DNA of 64,000 nucleotides, from NCBI GenBank assembly GCA_002436015.1, contig DIXJ01000009.1, positions 1 to 64,000 on the forward strand, in the 5' to 3' direction. Under the pieces are notes generated by a model. That model was not told where the DNA came from. It did no database searches and saw only the letters and a list, made by a program, of their open reading frames with translations. This DNA is from Synergistaceae bacterium UBA6083. GTDB taxonomy: Bacteria > Synergistota > Synergistia > Synergistales > 79-D21. Below, in pieces: positions 1 to 8,021 of the stretch; positions within the stretch are counted from its first letter, which is position 1, and every line of letters starts with the position of its first letter. Made by a program: the position numbers and the translations under genes.

Positions 1-2
1 GC

Positions 3-23
3 CGCATCACCGGGCTGTTCTAG
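3..23 (+). CDS. Possible C-terminal tail of a + strand gene entering from the left
   Basis: One frame reads six codons and ends with a TAG stop at 21-23, just before a strong hairpin. That is what the end of a convergent + strand gene would look like. Nothing in six residues identifies a product, and the frame could be open by chance. Confidence 0.2.
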   Translation, partial: RITGLF

Positions 24-48
24 GAAGTTTTTCGGGTCGCTTATTCGA

Positions 49-92
49 GATGAGAAACGGGGCTCGGTTTTAACCGCTCCCCGTTTCTCATC
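49..92. terminator. Strong hairpin, probable bidirectional terminator
   Basis: A perfect 14-bp stem, GATGAGAAACGGGG at 49-62 with its complement at 79-92, encloses a smaller inner stem (65-69 with 72-76). It lies 25 bp beyond the stop of the minus-strand solute-binding protein gene. Neither flank has a long T run, so it may terminate weakly or protect the mRNA 3' end. The symmetry would suit two convergent genes. Confidence 0.55.
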
Positions 93-117
93 TTGTGGAT
101 CTTCTTTGGGAGAAAAA

Positions 118-1080
118 CTACTTGATATCGGGAATCTTGATCTTGGCTTCCTTGTAGAACTTGGCCGCGCCCGGGTGAACGGGAACAGTGATCCCGTCCA
201 TGGCCGTCTGTGGCGTGATGAGCTTTGCCTTCGCGTGGACGTTCTGGATTTCCGCGATATGGGTCCAGAAAGCCTTCGTGAAGTCGTAGACGACCTTGTC
301 GGAAACCTTGGAGTCGACCACGAGGATTGCCATGACGGCCGGCGTGTGGGTGTCCGTAGTCACGCCCTTGTAGGTGTTCGCGGGGATGACGCTGGGAACG
401 AAGAAGGGGCTGTCCTTCTGGAGCTTTTCGAGGGTGGCCTTGTCAAAATTGACGAGGGTGATGTCCTTTGTCGTGGCCAGGTCCATGACGGCCGCGGTGG
501 GATATCCTGCGACGACGAAGCCCGCGTCTATCTGGTTGTCCTTGAAGCGCTGGGTGGTCGCGTTGAAATCGAGGAAGTCGGTCTTCATGTCCGAGAACTT
601 CAGCCCGGTGGAAAGGAAAATGGCGCTGACATCGGCCGCCACTCCAGAACCGGGAGCGCCTACCGACACGCGCTTGCCCTTCAGGTCCGCAAAACCCTTG
701 ATCCCGGAATTCTTCAGGGCGATCAGCTGGATATGCTCAGGATAGAGGGAGGCGACTGCGCGAACGTTCTTGAACTCTTCCTTGAACATGGCCCTTCCCT
801 TGTAGGCCCAGAAAGCGGTGTCGTTCTGGACCATGGCCATCTCGATCTTGTGGGTGCCGATGAGGTTCAGGTTCGCGACGGAAGCGTTGCCGGTTTCCGC
901 GGTGACCTGGAGATCGGGAACATACTTGCTGACAACCTGGGCGATGCCTCCGCCGATTGGGTAATACGTTCCGCCGGTGCCGCCAGTCGCGATGGATACG
1001 AACGTCTTTGCCGAAGCCACACCAGCCACGGCACCAACCACCATTAGGGCGGCCAAGGTGAGCATCAGGATCTTCTTCAT
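118..1080 (-). CDS. TAXI-family TRAP transporter solute-binding protein
   Basis: This 320-residue secreted binding protein belongs to the TRAP-associated extracytoplasmic immunogenic (TAXI) family, which delivers organic acids or amino acids to a TRAP membrane component. The N-terminus is a signal peptide (MKK, then a hydrophobic stretch ending near ASAK). The mature protein opens with the TAXI hallmark ATGGTGGTYYPIGGG and later has GAPGSGV and a VVAGYP stretch. The start at 1080 is chosen because AAAGGAGGAG precedes it at good spacing; an upstream in-frame start would lie before this ribosome site. No TRAP membrane gene is in the window, so the partner and ligand are unknown. Confidence 0.9.
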   Translation of the reverse strand: MKKILMLTLAALMVVGAVAGVASAKTFVSIATGGTGGTYYPIGGGIAQVVSKYVPDLQVTAETGNASVANLNLIGTHKIEMAMVQNDTAFWAYKGRAMFKEEFKNVRAVASLYPEHIQLIALKNSGIKGFADLKGKRVSVGAPGSGVAADVSAIFLSTGLKFSDMKTDFLDFNATTQRFKDNQIDAGFVVAGYPTAAVMDLATTKDITLVNFDKATLEKLQKDSPFFVPSVIPANTYKGVTTDTHTPAVMAILVVDSKVSDKVVYDFTKAFWTHIAEIQNVHAKAKLITPQTAMDGITVPVHPGAAKFYKEAKIKIPDIK

Positions 1081-1124
1081 AAAGCTAACTCCTCCTTTGA
1101 GATAGTTTTTTAAAACCACCTTGC

Positions 1125-1154
1125 CTTATACCGAAAAGCCTTACAGAAAGTAAA
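1125..1154 (-). promoter_or_regulatory. Candidate promoter for the TAXI gene
   Basis: Read on the minus strand, TTTACT (1154-1149) and TATAAG (1130-1125) are separated by 18 bp and lie about 45 bp before the start codon. This fits a sigma-70-type promoter; no experimental support is available. Confidence 0.4.
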
Positions 1155-1197
1155 GGAATCGCTTATTTCCTTCACTTCATACTTTACCATTAAATTG

Positions 1198-1208
1198 TGA
1201 GATTCTCA
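1198..1208. promoter_or_regulatory. Short perfect inverted repeat in a divergent intergenic region
   Basis: TGAGA-T-TCTCA lies between the divergent TAXI and hutP-like genes. Its place between two promoters suggests an operator, but an 11-bp palindrome can occur by chance. Confidence 0.25.
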
Positions 1209-1292
1209 ACGATTGAAAGAGGGAAGCGCGACCATGGGATATAATGGTCCCGTTTTCGATCCAGGGTAAGAGTGACGGAAGGAGGAAATAGT

Positions 1293-1838
1293 ATGAAACT
1301 CAAGGAAATATTCGGGTCCAGGGAAGAATCCCTTCGGGAACCGCAAGCGGTACGGGCTGTCAACGAGGGGGAGAAGTCGACGGAAACGCACAATGCCGGT
1401 TTTGAACTCCAGGTGACGCTGCGTTTTACCGAAGAAAGCCAGGTGGGGCGAGCTGCTCTTCTCCTGTCCTGCACGACCGACAAGCAATCCGAAGAGAAAC
1501 TGAAAACATGTCTCAATGCGGAAGGCTGGAAAGCGGTGGCGACGGAGGTCGGAGGAATTGCCAGTGACCTCCCCCAGAAAATTACGCGCGCCCTTGTCGG
1601 GGCGGCTCTCAATGCGGGCGTTGTAGACAAGAAACCTCGCGAGATGCATGCCTTGATGCACGCGGCCCTTGAGGCGATAAACGGTTTCATCTCCCTTGGG
1701 ACCCTGGAAGCGAGTATCGGTGCCAAGCTTGCAATCGTAAGAAACTCGGGCTGGATCGCAGTTTCCATGGTCGGGGACACGGCGTACCACGCGGTAGCCC
1801 ACCATGAAAGGTGTGGGCTGGGAGTCATGCACATCTAG
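1293..1838 (+). CDS. hutP: HutP-family RNA-binding antiterminator
   Basis: This 181-residue protein matches HutP, the Bacillus regulator that binds L-histidine and Mg2+ and then binds mRNA to prevent termination. Three hallmark features are visible: the HALMHAALEA helix with two His four apart (H119, H123), the strand WIAVSMVG (about 154-161), and the C-terminus around H171 ending GLGVMHI. In B. subtilis HutP the matching His residues ligate the metal. About 45 N-terminal residues precede the HutP core and resemble nothing I know. The start at 1293 is preceded by GGAGGAAATAGT. The gene is not next to histidine-utilisation genes; rpmE follows 83 bp later. Confidence 0.85.
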   Translation: MKLKEIFGSREESLREPQAVRAVNEGEKSTETHNAGFELQVTLRFTEESQVGRAALLLSCTTDKQSEEKLKTCLNAEGWKAVATEVGGIASDLPQKITRALVGAALNAGVVDKKPREMHALMHAALEAINGFISLGTLEASIGAKLAIVRNSGWIAVSMVGDTAYHAVAHHERCGLGVMHI

Positions 1839-1844
1839 CCTCCC

Positions 1845-1873
1845 TTGTCACGAGGAGCGGTCTGTGCTAAAGT
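1845..1873 (+). promoter_or_regulatory. Candidate promoter for rpmE
   Basis: TTGTCA (1845-1850) and TAAAGT (1868-1873) with a 17-bp spacer lie in the gap between hutP and rpmE, about 50 bp before the rpmE start. Confidence 0.45.
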
Positions 1874-1921
1874 TTGCTTCTGTGTGTAGCCCAAGAAAAG
1901 ATCGCATGGAGGTGCACCATC

Positions 1922-2158
1922 ATGAAAAAGGAAATCCATCCCCGTTACGAAGACTGCAAGGTCGTTTGCGCTTGTGGGAATACCTTTGAAACACGATCCA
2001 CCAGCAAGGAACTGAAGGTCGTGGTCTGTAACGCCTGCCACCCCTTCTACACCGGAAAGAAGGGACGTTTCGTCTCTGAGGCCGGAAGGCTGGAGAAATT
2101 CCAGAAGAAGTACGCCGGAATGGATTACGGCCAGAAAAAGGAAACGGAAGAGAACTAG
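1922..2158 (+). CDS. rpmE: 50S ribosomal protein L31, zinc-binding type
   Basis: This 78-residue basic protein begins MKKEIHPRY, the standard L31 opening. It has the zinc-ribbon cysteines in a CKVVCAC and CNACHPFYTG arrangement, so it is the zinc-containing (C+) form that binds at the interface of the 50S subunit. The C-terminal FYTGKKG...GRLEKFQKKY segment is also typical. The ATG at 1922 follows a GGAGGTG site. A rho-independent terminator lies directly behind the stop codon, so the gene is largely expressed on its own. Confidence 0.97.
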   Translation: MKKEIHPRYEDCKVVCACGNTFETRSTSKELKVVVCNACHPFYTGKKGRFVSEAGRLEKFQKKYAGMDYGQKKETEEN

Positions 2159-2160
2159 CG

Positions 2161-2183
2161 GGGAGCGCAAGCTCCCTTTTTTT
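2161..2183 (+). terminator. Rho-independent terminator after rpmE
   Basis: GGGAGC (2161-2166), loop GCAA, GCTCCC (2171-2176), then seven T residues (2177-2183). It starts 3 bp after the rpmE stop codon and 22 bp before thyX. Confidence 0.85.
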
Positions 2184-2204
2184 ATCACGGGAGGAAGGAA
2201 TTGA

Positions 2205-2900
2205 ATGGCTGCTCTGGTTAGCCTGATTGCCTCGACCCCCGAACCGGACAGGCTTGTAGCGGCTTCTGCGCGCCTATGCTACAGCCCGGGTTCGGCTTGC
2301 GACCTCGCCAGGGATGTGACCGGTGAAGAGGCCGTTCGCCTGTTGAAACACCTGAGACGGAGCGGACACCTTTCACCCTTCGAACATGCCTCTTTTGTTT
2401 TCGCAGTGGACGGAATCAGCCGCGCCTGTTCTCATCAGATGGTGCGACATCGCATTGCGAGTTTCAGCCAGCAGAGCCAACGTTACGTTCGTGCGGAAAA
2501 GCCGGAATTTGTCGTTCCGCATACCGTTGGAGAGGTTCCCGAAGCCCTTTCCTGTTTTCGCGAGACGCTCGAGAAGGCCTATGAAGCCTATGGAAAGCTC
2601 GTTGCACTTGGAATTCCCCAGGAAGATTCGCGCTACCTCTTGCCCAACGCCTGTGAAACTCACCTTGTTGTCACAATGAACGCCCGGGAACTTCTTCACT
2701 TCTTTTCCCTCAGGCTTTGCAAGAGGGCCCAATGGGAAATTCGAGAGGTTGCCAGGCAAATGCTCCTGCTAGCAAGGGAGAAAGCCCCGTTCCTCTTCGC
2801 GACTGCCGGGCCTTCGTGCGTTACGGATGGAACCTGCGGTGAAGCACGTCCTTGCGGAAGCCCGTATGCCGACATGGAGGATCTCCTTGCGGGGCATTAG
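2205..2900 (+). CDS. thyX: FAD-dependent thymidylate synthase
   Basis: ThyX makes dTMP from dUMP with methylene-tetrahydrofolate and reduced FAD, independent of the ThyA fold. The family motif RHRx7S is intact at residues 81-91 (RHR 81-83, S91), followed by QRY. The later NAREL..FF..RLC.RAQWEIR segment carries the conserved substrate-binding Arg residues. The 231-residue length is normal. GGGAGGAAGG lies before the ATG. The 3' end overlaps the next gene by 14 bp, suggesting translational coupling in a thyX-DUF1385-prfA-prmC operon. Cysteine-rich residues near the C-terminus (about 205-217) are unusual but uncharacterised. Confidence 0.95.
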   Translation: MAALVSLIASTPEPDRLVAASARLCYSPGSACDLARDVTGEEAVRLLKHLRRSGHLSPFEHASFVFAVDGISRACSHQMVRHRIASFSQQSQRYVRAEKPEFVVPHTVGEVPEALSCFRETLEKAYEAYGKLVALGIPQEDSRYLLPNACETHLVVTMNARELLHFFSLRLCKRAQWEIREVARQMLLLAREKAPFLFATAGPSCVTDGTCGEARPCGSPYADMEDLLAGH

Positions 2901-3852
2901 GTTCCGCCTGCTCCGGCTCCTGCCGCTTGCGGCTGCGTTCGCAACCTCGGCCCATGAACCGGCAAAGCTTCCTGTTGGTGGCCAGGCCGTGATCGAGGGA
3001 GTGCTGATGAGGGGCCGGGAGAAATGGGCCCTCGCAGTCAGGGAAGAAACCGGAAAGCTTTTTGAGAAAGTCTGGCCGAATGTTCCCTGGGCTTCAGCAG
3101 GGATCTGGCGCTTTCCCGTTTTTCGAGGTCTCGCCACGATGGCGGAAATGATGACGGTCGGTTTCAAGGCCTTGAGCCTCTCGGCCGAAGTGGCGCTTGG
3201 AGAAGAGGAGCAGGTGTCCTGGTGGGAAATGGCCCTGACGGTGGGAATCGCTCTGCTTCTTGTCGCGGGACTCTTCGTGGCATTTCCTGTCTGGCTGACG
3301 GATCGTCTCTATGGCCGGAACTGGGGGGCCACTTGGGGGGGGCGTACGCTCGAGGGCCTCATCCGTGCGGCGGTCTTTGTTTCCTACATAGGCTTCATCG
3401 GCCTCTGGAAGGACATGAAGCGGGTATTCGAGTACCACGGGGCGGAACACAAGACGATTAACGCCTACGAAGCCGGCTTGCCCATGGACGATATCGAATC
3501 CCTCAGGAAAAGCTCCCGATTTCACACACGCTGCGGAACTTCTTTCCTCCTGGTGGTGGTGGGAGTCAGCATCGTTGTCTTTGCCCTTGCGGGTGATGGG
3601 GGAATCTGGTGGCGCGTCGGAAGCCGCGTTCTCCTTCTTCCTCTGGTCATTGGGATTGCCTACGAAATCATCCGGGCCTCCTCACGGTTTCCCCGCATGG
3701 GTAGATGGGTCATGTGCCCGACCCTGTGGCTGCAATACCTGACAACCCGGGAACCGGACGAAAGCCAGCTGCGGGTCGCCCTGAAGGCCCTTGAACTGGC
3801 GCTTGACGAACAAAAGGATAAGGAACCGGCACCTGTTGCCGCGGAGGGATAA
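2887..3852 (+). CDS. DUF1385 family integral membrane protein
   Basis: This 321-residue DUF1385 (PF07136) protein is of unknown function. The family start GGQAVIEGVLMRG lies about 35 residues in. Four to five hydrophobic segments follow (for example ALTVGIALLLVAGLFVAFPVW and SFLLVVVGVSIVVFALAG), with the conserved YHGAEHKTINAYE and TRCGTSFL motifs between them. The TTG at 2887 is preferred because GGAGG sits 6 bp upstream; an ATG at 2866 is the alternative. As in many bacteria it sits directly before prfA and prmC, pointing to a conserved but unexplained link with translation termination genes. Confidence 0.85.
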   Translation: MRGIRFRLLRLLPLAAAFATSAHEPAKLPVGGQAVIEGVLMRGREKWALAVREETGKLFEKVWPNVPWASAGIWRFPVFRGLATMAEMMTVGFKALSLSAEVALGEEEQVSWWEMALTVGIALLLVAGLFVAFPVWLTDRLYGRNWGATWGGRTLEGLIRAAVFVSYIGFIGLWKDMKRVFEYHGAEHKTINAYEAGLPMDDIESLRKSSRFHTRCGTSFLLVVVGVSIVVFALAGDGGIWWRVGSRVLLLPLVIGIAYEIIRASSRFPRMGRWVMCPTLWLQYLTTREPDESQLRVALKALELALDEQKDKEPAPVAAEG

Positions 3853-3855
3853 TTC

Positions 3856-4929
3856 ATGGATTTCGGAAAAAAACTGGAGGAAGTTGAAAAGACTTACGTC
3901 GAGCTCGAGCGGTTGTTGACGCTTCCCGAGGTGGTTAGAGATCAGCACGAGCTCCAGAAAGCGGCCAAGCGACACTCGGACCTTTCGCCGATCGTGGAAA
4001 CGTATCGGCTTTACCAGCGTGCCCGCACGGACCTGCAGGATGTCCGTGAAATCTTTGACACCGACGACAGCGAGATGAAGGAGATGGCAAGAGAGGAGAT
4101 CGGCCGGCTTGAATCCCTCGTTGCCGATCTGGAAAACCGCATCGGAGTCCTGCTGATCCCCAAGGATCCGAACGATGATCGCAGCGTGATCATCGAAATC
4201 AGGGGCGGAGCTGGCGGGGAAGAAGCCGCGCTCTTTTCCGCGAACCTTTACCGGATGTACACGCGGTTTGCCGAGCGAAAGAACTGGAGCACTGAATTGA
4301 TGGTGTTGAACGAAACGGGAATCGGCGGGTTCAAGGAGGTCGCTTTCCGGATCCCGAACGCGGGGGCCTATAGCCAGCTTAAGTATGAAAGTGGCGTTCA
4401 CCGTGTCCAGCGTGTCCCCGTGACCGAGGCGAGCGGACGCATCCACACGTCCACCGCCACAGTGGCGGTCCTGCCCGAGGCGGACGAAGTGGATGTGCAG
4501 ATCAACACGGAGGAGCTGAGGATCGACACTTTCCGTGCGAGTGGCGCGGGGGGACAATATGTCAACATGACGGATTCCGCGGTGCGGATAACGCATATTC
4601 CCAGCGGAGTGGTTGTTTCATGCCAGGACGAGAGATCCCAGTTGAAGAATCGCGTCAAGGCCATGACGATGCTCCGGGCGAAGCTCTATGACAGTGAACT
4701 TCAAAAGCAGCAGGACGCCCTTGCTTCGGAGCGCCGGGGCCAGATCGGGACGGCGGACAGGTCGGAGCGCATCCGGACCTACAACTTCCCACAGAATCGC
4801 CTGACCGATCACAGGATTGGACTGACCCTCTACAAGCTTGACCAAATCATGGACGGAGATCTTCTGGAACTGATCGAGGCCCTAAACCTTGCGGACCAAG
4901 CGAACAAGCTGAAAAACCTGGAAAGCTAG
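3856..4929 (+). CDS. prfA: Peptide chain release factor 1
   Basis: RF1 recognises UAA and UAG stop codons and triggers release of the finished protein. The 357-residue length is standard. The GGQ hydrolysis motif is at residues 232-234 within ASGAGGQYVN. The stop-codon-reading PxT motif is present as PVT (RVPVTEASGRIHTS), which marks RF1 rather than RF2. The Gln of GGQ is the usual methylation target of PrmC, whose gene follows 15 bp downstream. The start lies 3 bp after the DUF1385 stop. Confidence 0.97.
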   Translation: MDFGKKLEEVEKTYVELERLLTLPEVVRDQHELQKAAKRHSDLSPIVETYRLYQRARTDLQDVREIFDTDDSEMKEMAREEIGRLESLVADLENRIGVLLIPKDPNDDRSVIIEIRGGAGGEEAALFSANLYRMYTRFAERKNWSTELMVLNETGIGGFKEVAFRIPNAGAYSQLKYESGVHRVQRVPVTEASGRIHTSTATVAVLPEADEVDVQINTEELRIDTFRASGAGGQYVNMTDSAVRITHIPSGVVVSCQDERSQLKNRVKAMTMLRAKLYDSELQKQQDALASERRGQIGTADRSERIRTYNFPQNRLTDHRIGLTLYKLDQIMDGDLLELIEALNLADQANKLKNLES

Positions 4930-4944
4930 GAGGGCCGTTGCCGG

Positions 4945-5787
4945 ATGAACCGCGGGGAAGCCCGGCGCTTTGCTCTTGCAAAACTCAAAGCCAACGGATT
5001 ATCCCGTGCCGCTCTTGAGGCGGACCTTTTATGCACCGAGGCTTTTGGCTGTTCCCGCGAGTCCCTGCTGGCCTACCCCGAAGAACCTGTTGCTCCCGGC
5101 CAGGCAAAACAACTTGTTTCCCTTCTGGAAGCCCGAATCCTTCGCAAGCCCTTGGCCTACATCCGGGGGCAAGCCTCTTTCTGGAGAATGGATCTTGAAG
5201 TGGGAGAAGGATGCCTGGTTCCTAGACCTGAAACGGAGATCCTTGTCGAGACTGCCCTCGAGTTCTTTCACCGCGGGCGTTTCCTTGACTGGGGAACCGG
5301 CAGCGGCTGTGTGGCCCTGGCCCTTTTGTCGGAAAGAACCACCTCGCGGGGCCTGATGCTTGAGAAGAGCCCCGCGGCGATTTTCTGGGCATGGCGAAAC
5401 CTGCGCAGGACGGCATTCCAGGACCGAGCTCTTTTATGGCATGGATCCTCCCTCGAATCGATCCCCTCATCATGGATTCCCCTGGACCTGATCGTCGGGA
5501 ATCCTCCCTATATTCCCTCTCCCGAGATTGCCAAGTTGATGCCCGACGTGAGGCTCTACGAGCCTCACCAGGCCCTTGACGGTGGCCCTGAAGGCCTGGA
5601 TGACGTAAAAGCCATCCTTGCAGGGGCAAGGCGTTTGCTTGTGCCTGGAGGCGTGCTCCTGCTCGAGATCGGTGGGGCCAAGCAGGTAGAGACCCTTCGA
5701 AGAGAGCCGGCCGAAGGGCTTGATCTTATTAGGGTAAAAAAGGATCTGTCCGGAAAGGACCGCATTGTCGTCTGGCGTCATCGTTAG
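4945..5787 (+). CDS. prmC: Release factor glutamine methyltransferase
   Basis: PrmC (HemK) methylates the Gln of the GGQ motif in release factors using S-adenosylmethionine. The 280-residue protein has the N-terminal helical domain ending in PLAYIRGQASFW, the SAM-binding DWGTGSGCVALAL loop, and the NPPY catalytic motif at 186-189. Pairing with prfA is the usual arrangement. The ATG at 4945 follows GGAGGGCC at the end of prfA. Confidence 0.95.
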   Translation: MNRGEARRFALAKLKANGLSRAALEADLLCTEAFGCSRESLLAYPEEPVAPGQAKQLVSLLEARILRKPLAYIRGQASFWRMDLEVGEGCLVPRPETEILVETALEFFHRGRFLDWGTGSGCVALALLSERTTSRGLMLEKSPAAIFWAWRNLRRTAFQDRALLWHGSSLESIPSSWIPLDLIVGNPPYIPSPEIAKLMPDVRLYEPHQALDGGPEGLDDVKAILAGARRLLVPGGVLLLEIGGAKQVETLRREPAEGLDLIRVKKDLSGKDRIVVWRHR

Positions 5788-5853
5788 GATTTGCTTAGAA
5801 TAGGGTAAACTGGCCCATAATAGGAAGCATTCTTCAGGGAGGCGAATAGGCGA

Positions 5854-7044
5854 ATGGAAAAGAGGGAACTCGTCATCATCGGTGCCGGCCCGGCCGGCCT
5901 GACGGCAGCTATTTATGGAAGACGTTCGGGATTGGATGTCTTGATCATCGAGAAAGGTCTTCCCGGCGGACAGATCAACACGACGGACGAGATTGAAAAC
6001 TGGCCCGGGGTGCAGCACGCGAGCGGGCAGGAATTAGGCGACATGTTCAGGAAACACGCTGAAAAGTTCAAGCCCGAGTTCCGCGACGCGGAAGTTCAGG
6101 GGCTTGAGCTGAAGGACGGGAAAAAGATCGTCGTCACAGACAAGGGTTCGATCGAGGCTTCTGCTGTCCTTCTCGCTACCGGTGCAAGCTTCAGGAAGCA
6201 GGGATGTCCCGGAGAGGCCGGGTTTACGGGCCGCGGAGTGAGTTATTGTGCAGTTTGCGACGGCGCATTTTTTGAAGACCAGGACGTTGCCGTCATCGGC
6301 GGGGGAAACACCGCGGTGGAAGAAGGGGTTTACCTGACCCGGTTTGCCTCTAAGGTTTATATCATCCATCGCAGGGATTCCTTCAGGGCCGACAAGGTTG
6401 CCATCGAACGGGCCCTGGGCGATCCCAAGGTCCAACCGATCTGGGATTCAGTCGTTGAGGAGATCCGGGGCACGGAGATGGTTGAAACCCTCCTGCTGAA
6501 GAACGTGAAAACCGGTGAACTGTCCGAGCTTCCTGTCTCGGGCGTGTTCGTCTTTATCGGCAACGAGCCGAATGTTGGATTCCTGAAGCCGCTCATCGAT
6601 TCGGGGGTCTTGAAGACGGCCAGGGGAGGGTGGATCAAAGTCAATGATCGCATGGAAACCTCTATCGAGGGTGTCTTCGCGGCTGGGGACCTGATAGAGA
6701 AGTACCTGAGACAGGTGGTCACCGCAACGGGAGACGGGGCGACGGCGGCTATGGCGGCCTATGCCTACATCTCGGAACAGGTGCACCTCGAGGGGAAACT
6801 CCTCGAACCTGAAGAAGTGAGTGCCGTTTTCTACTCCAGCGTCGACCAGGCCCAGGTTCGCCTAGCCGGGGAGATTGAGGGTGCGCCGCAGTGGAACAGG
6901 GTGGTCCTTGTCGACGGTTACAAGAACTCCAGGATGGCGGAGAAGCTTCAGGTCCAGTCCCTGCCTTGTGCACTGAAAATCAAAAAGGGGACGGTCACCA
7001 AGCGGCTCGAGATTTCCTCTGCGACGGACTTGCAGAGCCTCTAG
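5854..7044 (+). CDS. trxB: Thioredoxin reductase with a C-terminal thioredoxin-like domain
   Basis: Residues 1-310 form a standard low-molecular-weight thioredoxin reductase. FAD binding is shown by GAGPAGLTAA near residue 10, the redox pair by CAVC at 132-135, NAD(P)H binding by GGGNTAVEEG, and the second FAD motif by GVFAAGD. Normal TrxB stops near 310. Here about 76 residues follow (320-396) with a thioredoxin-like pattern: strand VSAVFYS, a helix, strand RVVLVD, helix, then SLP with a putative cis-Pro at 371 and KKGTVTKR. The expected CxxC site reads SVDQ (about 329-332), so the extra domain cannot exchange dithiols in the usual way. It may bind a partner. Confidence 0.88.
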   Translation: MEKRELVIIGAGPAGLTAAIYGRRSGLDVLIIEKGLPGGQINTTDEIENWPGVQHASGQELGDMFRKHAEKFKPEFRDAEVQGLELKDGKKIVVTDKGSIEASAVLLATGASFRKQGCPGEAGFTGRGVSYCAVCDGAFFEDQDVAVIGGGNTAVEEGVYLTRFASKVYIIHRRDSFRADKVAIERALGDPKVQPIWDSVVEEIRGTEMVETLLLKNVKTGELSELPVSGVFVFIGNEPNVGFLKPLIDSGVLKTARGGWIKVNDRMETSIEGVFAAGDLIEKYLRQVVTATGDGATAAMAAYAYISEQVHLEGKLLEPEEVSAVFYSSVDQAQVRLAGEIEGAPQWNRVVLVDGYKNSRMAEKLQVQSLPCALKIKKGTVTKRLEISSATDLQSL

Positions 7045-7073
7045 GGGCAGGATCAGCGAAAGGGGGACTCTCC

Positions 7074-8006
7074 TTGATCGTCACAGTAACGTTGAACCCG
7101 GCAATAGACGAGGAGTATCTCGTTCCGGAATTCCGTCCCGGGGGATGGTTCCGCGCAAGCAAAGTGCAACGAACCCCTGGGGGGAAGGGTATCAACGTTT
7201 CGCTCGTTTTGAAGCAGCTAGGCCTGGAAACGGCCGCGATGGGGTTTCTTGCGGGGTTCAGCGGGGAGTATATTCGCGATGTCCTGCGGAAAGCCCAGAT
7301 CACGACGAACTTCCTGCACGTCAGGGGGGAGACCCGGACCAACGTCTACATCGTTGACGAGGTTGGAAAGATAGAGACGGGCCTTGCTGAGCCTGGCCCC
7401 TACATCAGCGAGGATGAGATCGCCCGGTTCATTTCCAACTACGAGAGGATCCTCAAGAGAACGAGCCTGGTGGTGCTGGGGGGATCGCTTCCTCCCGGCA
7501 TTCCCCAGGATTTCTATTGCGAACTGATCCGGATCGCCCGACAGAGAGACATCCCGACTTTCATCGACGCGGCAGGAGCCCCCCTGCTGGCTGCCCTTGA
7601 CGAGGGCCCGACCTACGCCAAGGTGGACCAGCGCTTCATGGGGTCCTACGAGGGAGTTACCCTGAACAGCCTGGACAACCTCATCGAGGCGGTGACAAGG
7701 GTCCATGCGCTGGGAGTTGAATGGGTCATCGCTTCCTACCGTACCTATGGCAACGTCTTTTTCACACCTGAGGGCATCTTCCTTGCTGAGTTTGACAGGA
7801 AGGGGATCGTCTCTATGTTTGGCTCGGGGGAATCTCTCGTTGCTGGGTTGATCCTTTCGGGCAAGGAAGGGATGGATACAAAGGAAAGGATCCTTTTCGG
7901 AATGGCCGCTGCTCTGGAAAATGCCCTTCATGTGGAAAAGGGAGTCCGGAATCGTGTTGCCGTGGAAAAGCTGATTCCTCGAATCAGTTTCGAAAAGCTT
8001 TCCTAA
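7074..8006 (+). CDS. Divergent PfkB-family (1-phosphofructokinase-like) protein
   Basis: This 310-residue protein aligns along its length with the FruK/LacC branch of PfkB sugar kinases. It has the TLNPAIDEEY opening, the GGKGINVS substrate loop and the GGSLPPGIP segment. However, the kinase signature GAGDS reads GSGES (250-254), replacing the catalytic Asp with Glu at 253. The usual KPN reads KVD, and the phosphate-binding SxGxxG region reads SYRTYG. Activity is therefore doubtful, and it may be a pseudokinase or sensor. TTG at 7074 follows AAGGGGGA. It lies 30 bp after trxB and 15 bp before a CBS-domain gene, which may bind a nucleotide ligand. Confidence 0.8.
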   Translation: MIVTVTLNPAIDEEYLVPEFRPGGWFRASKVQRTPGGKGINVSLVLKQLGLETAAMGFLAGFSGEYIRDVLRKAQITTNFLHVRGETRTNVYIVDEVGKIETGLAEPGPYISEDEIARFISNYERILKRTSLVVLGGSLPPGIPQDFYCELIRIARQRDIPTFIDAAGAPLLAALDEGPTYAKVDQRFMGSYEGVTLNSLDNLIEAVTRVHALGVEWVIASYRTYGNVFFTPEGIFLAEFDRKGIVSMFGSGESLVAGLILSGKEGMDTKERILFGMAAALENALHVEKGVRNRVAVEKLIPRISFEKLS

Positions 8007-8021
8007 AAGGGGGAGAAGGGC

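Noticed and set aside
1212..1248. TTGAAA (1213-1218) with TATAAT (1240-1245) as the hutP promoter
   Set aside because: The -10 is perfect, but the spacer is 21 bp, too long for a normal promoter, and no better -35 is present. It could be an activator-dependent promoter, with ACCAT...ATGGT flanking the -10.
3682..4596. Open frame of 304 codons on the minus strand
   Set aside because: It lies opposite DUF1385 and prfA, whose assignment is firm, and shows no family features.
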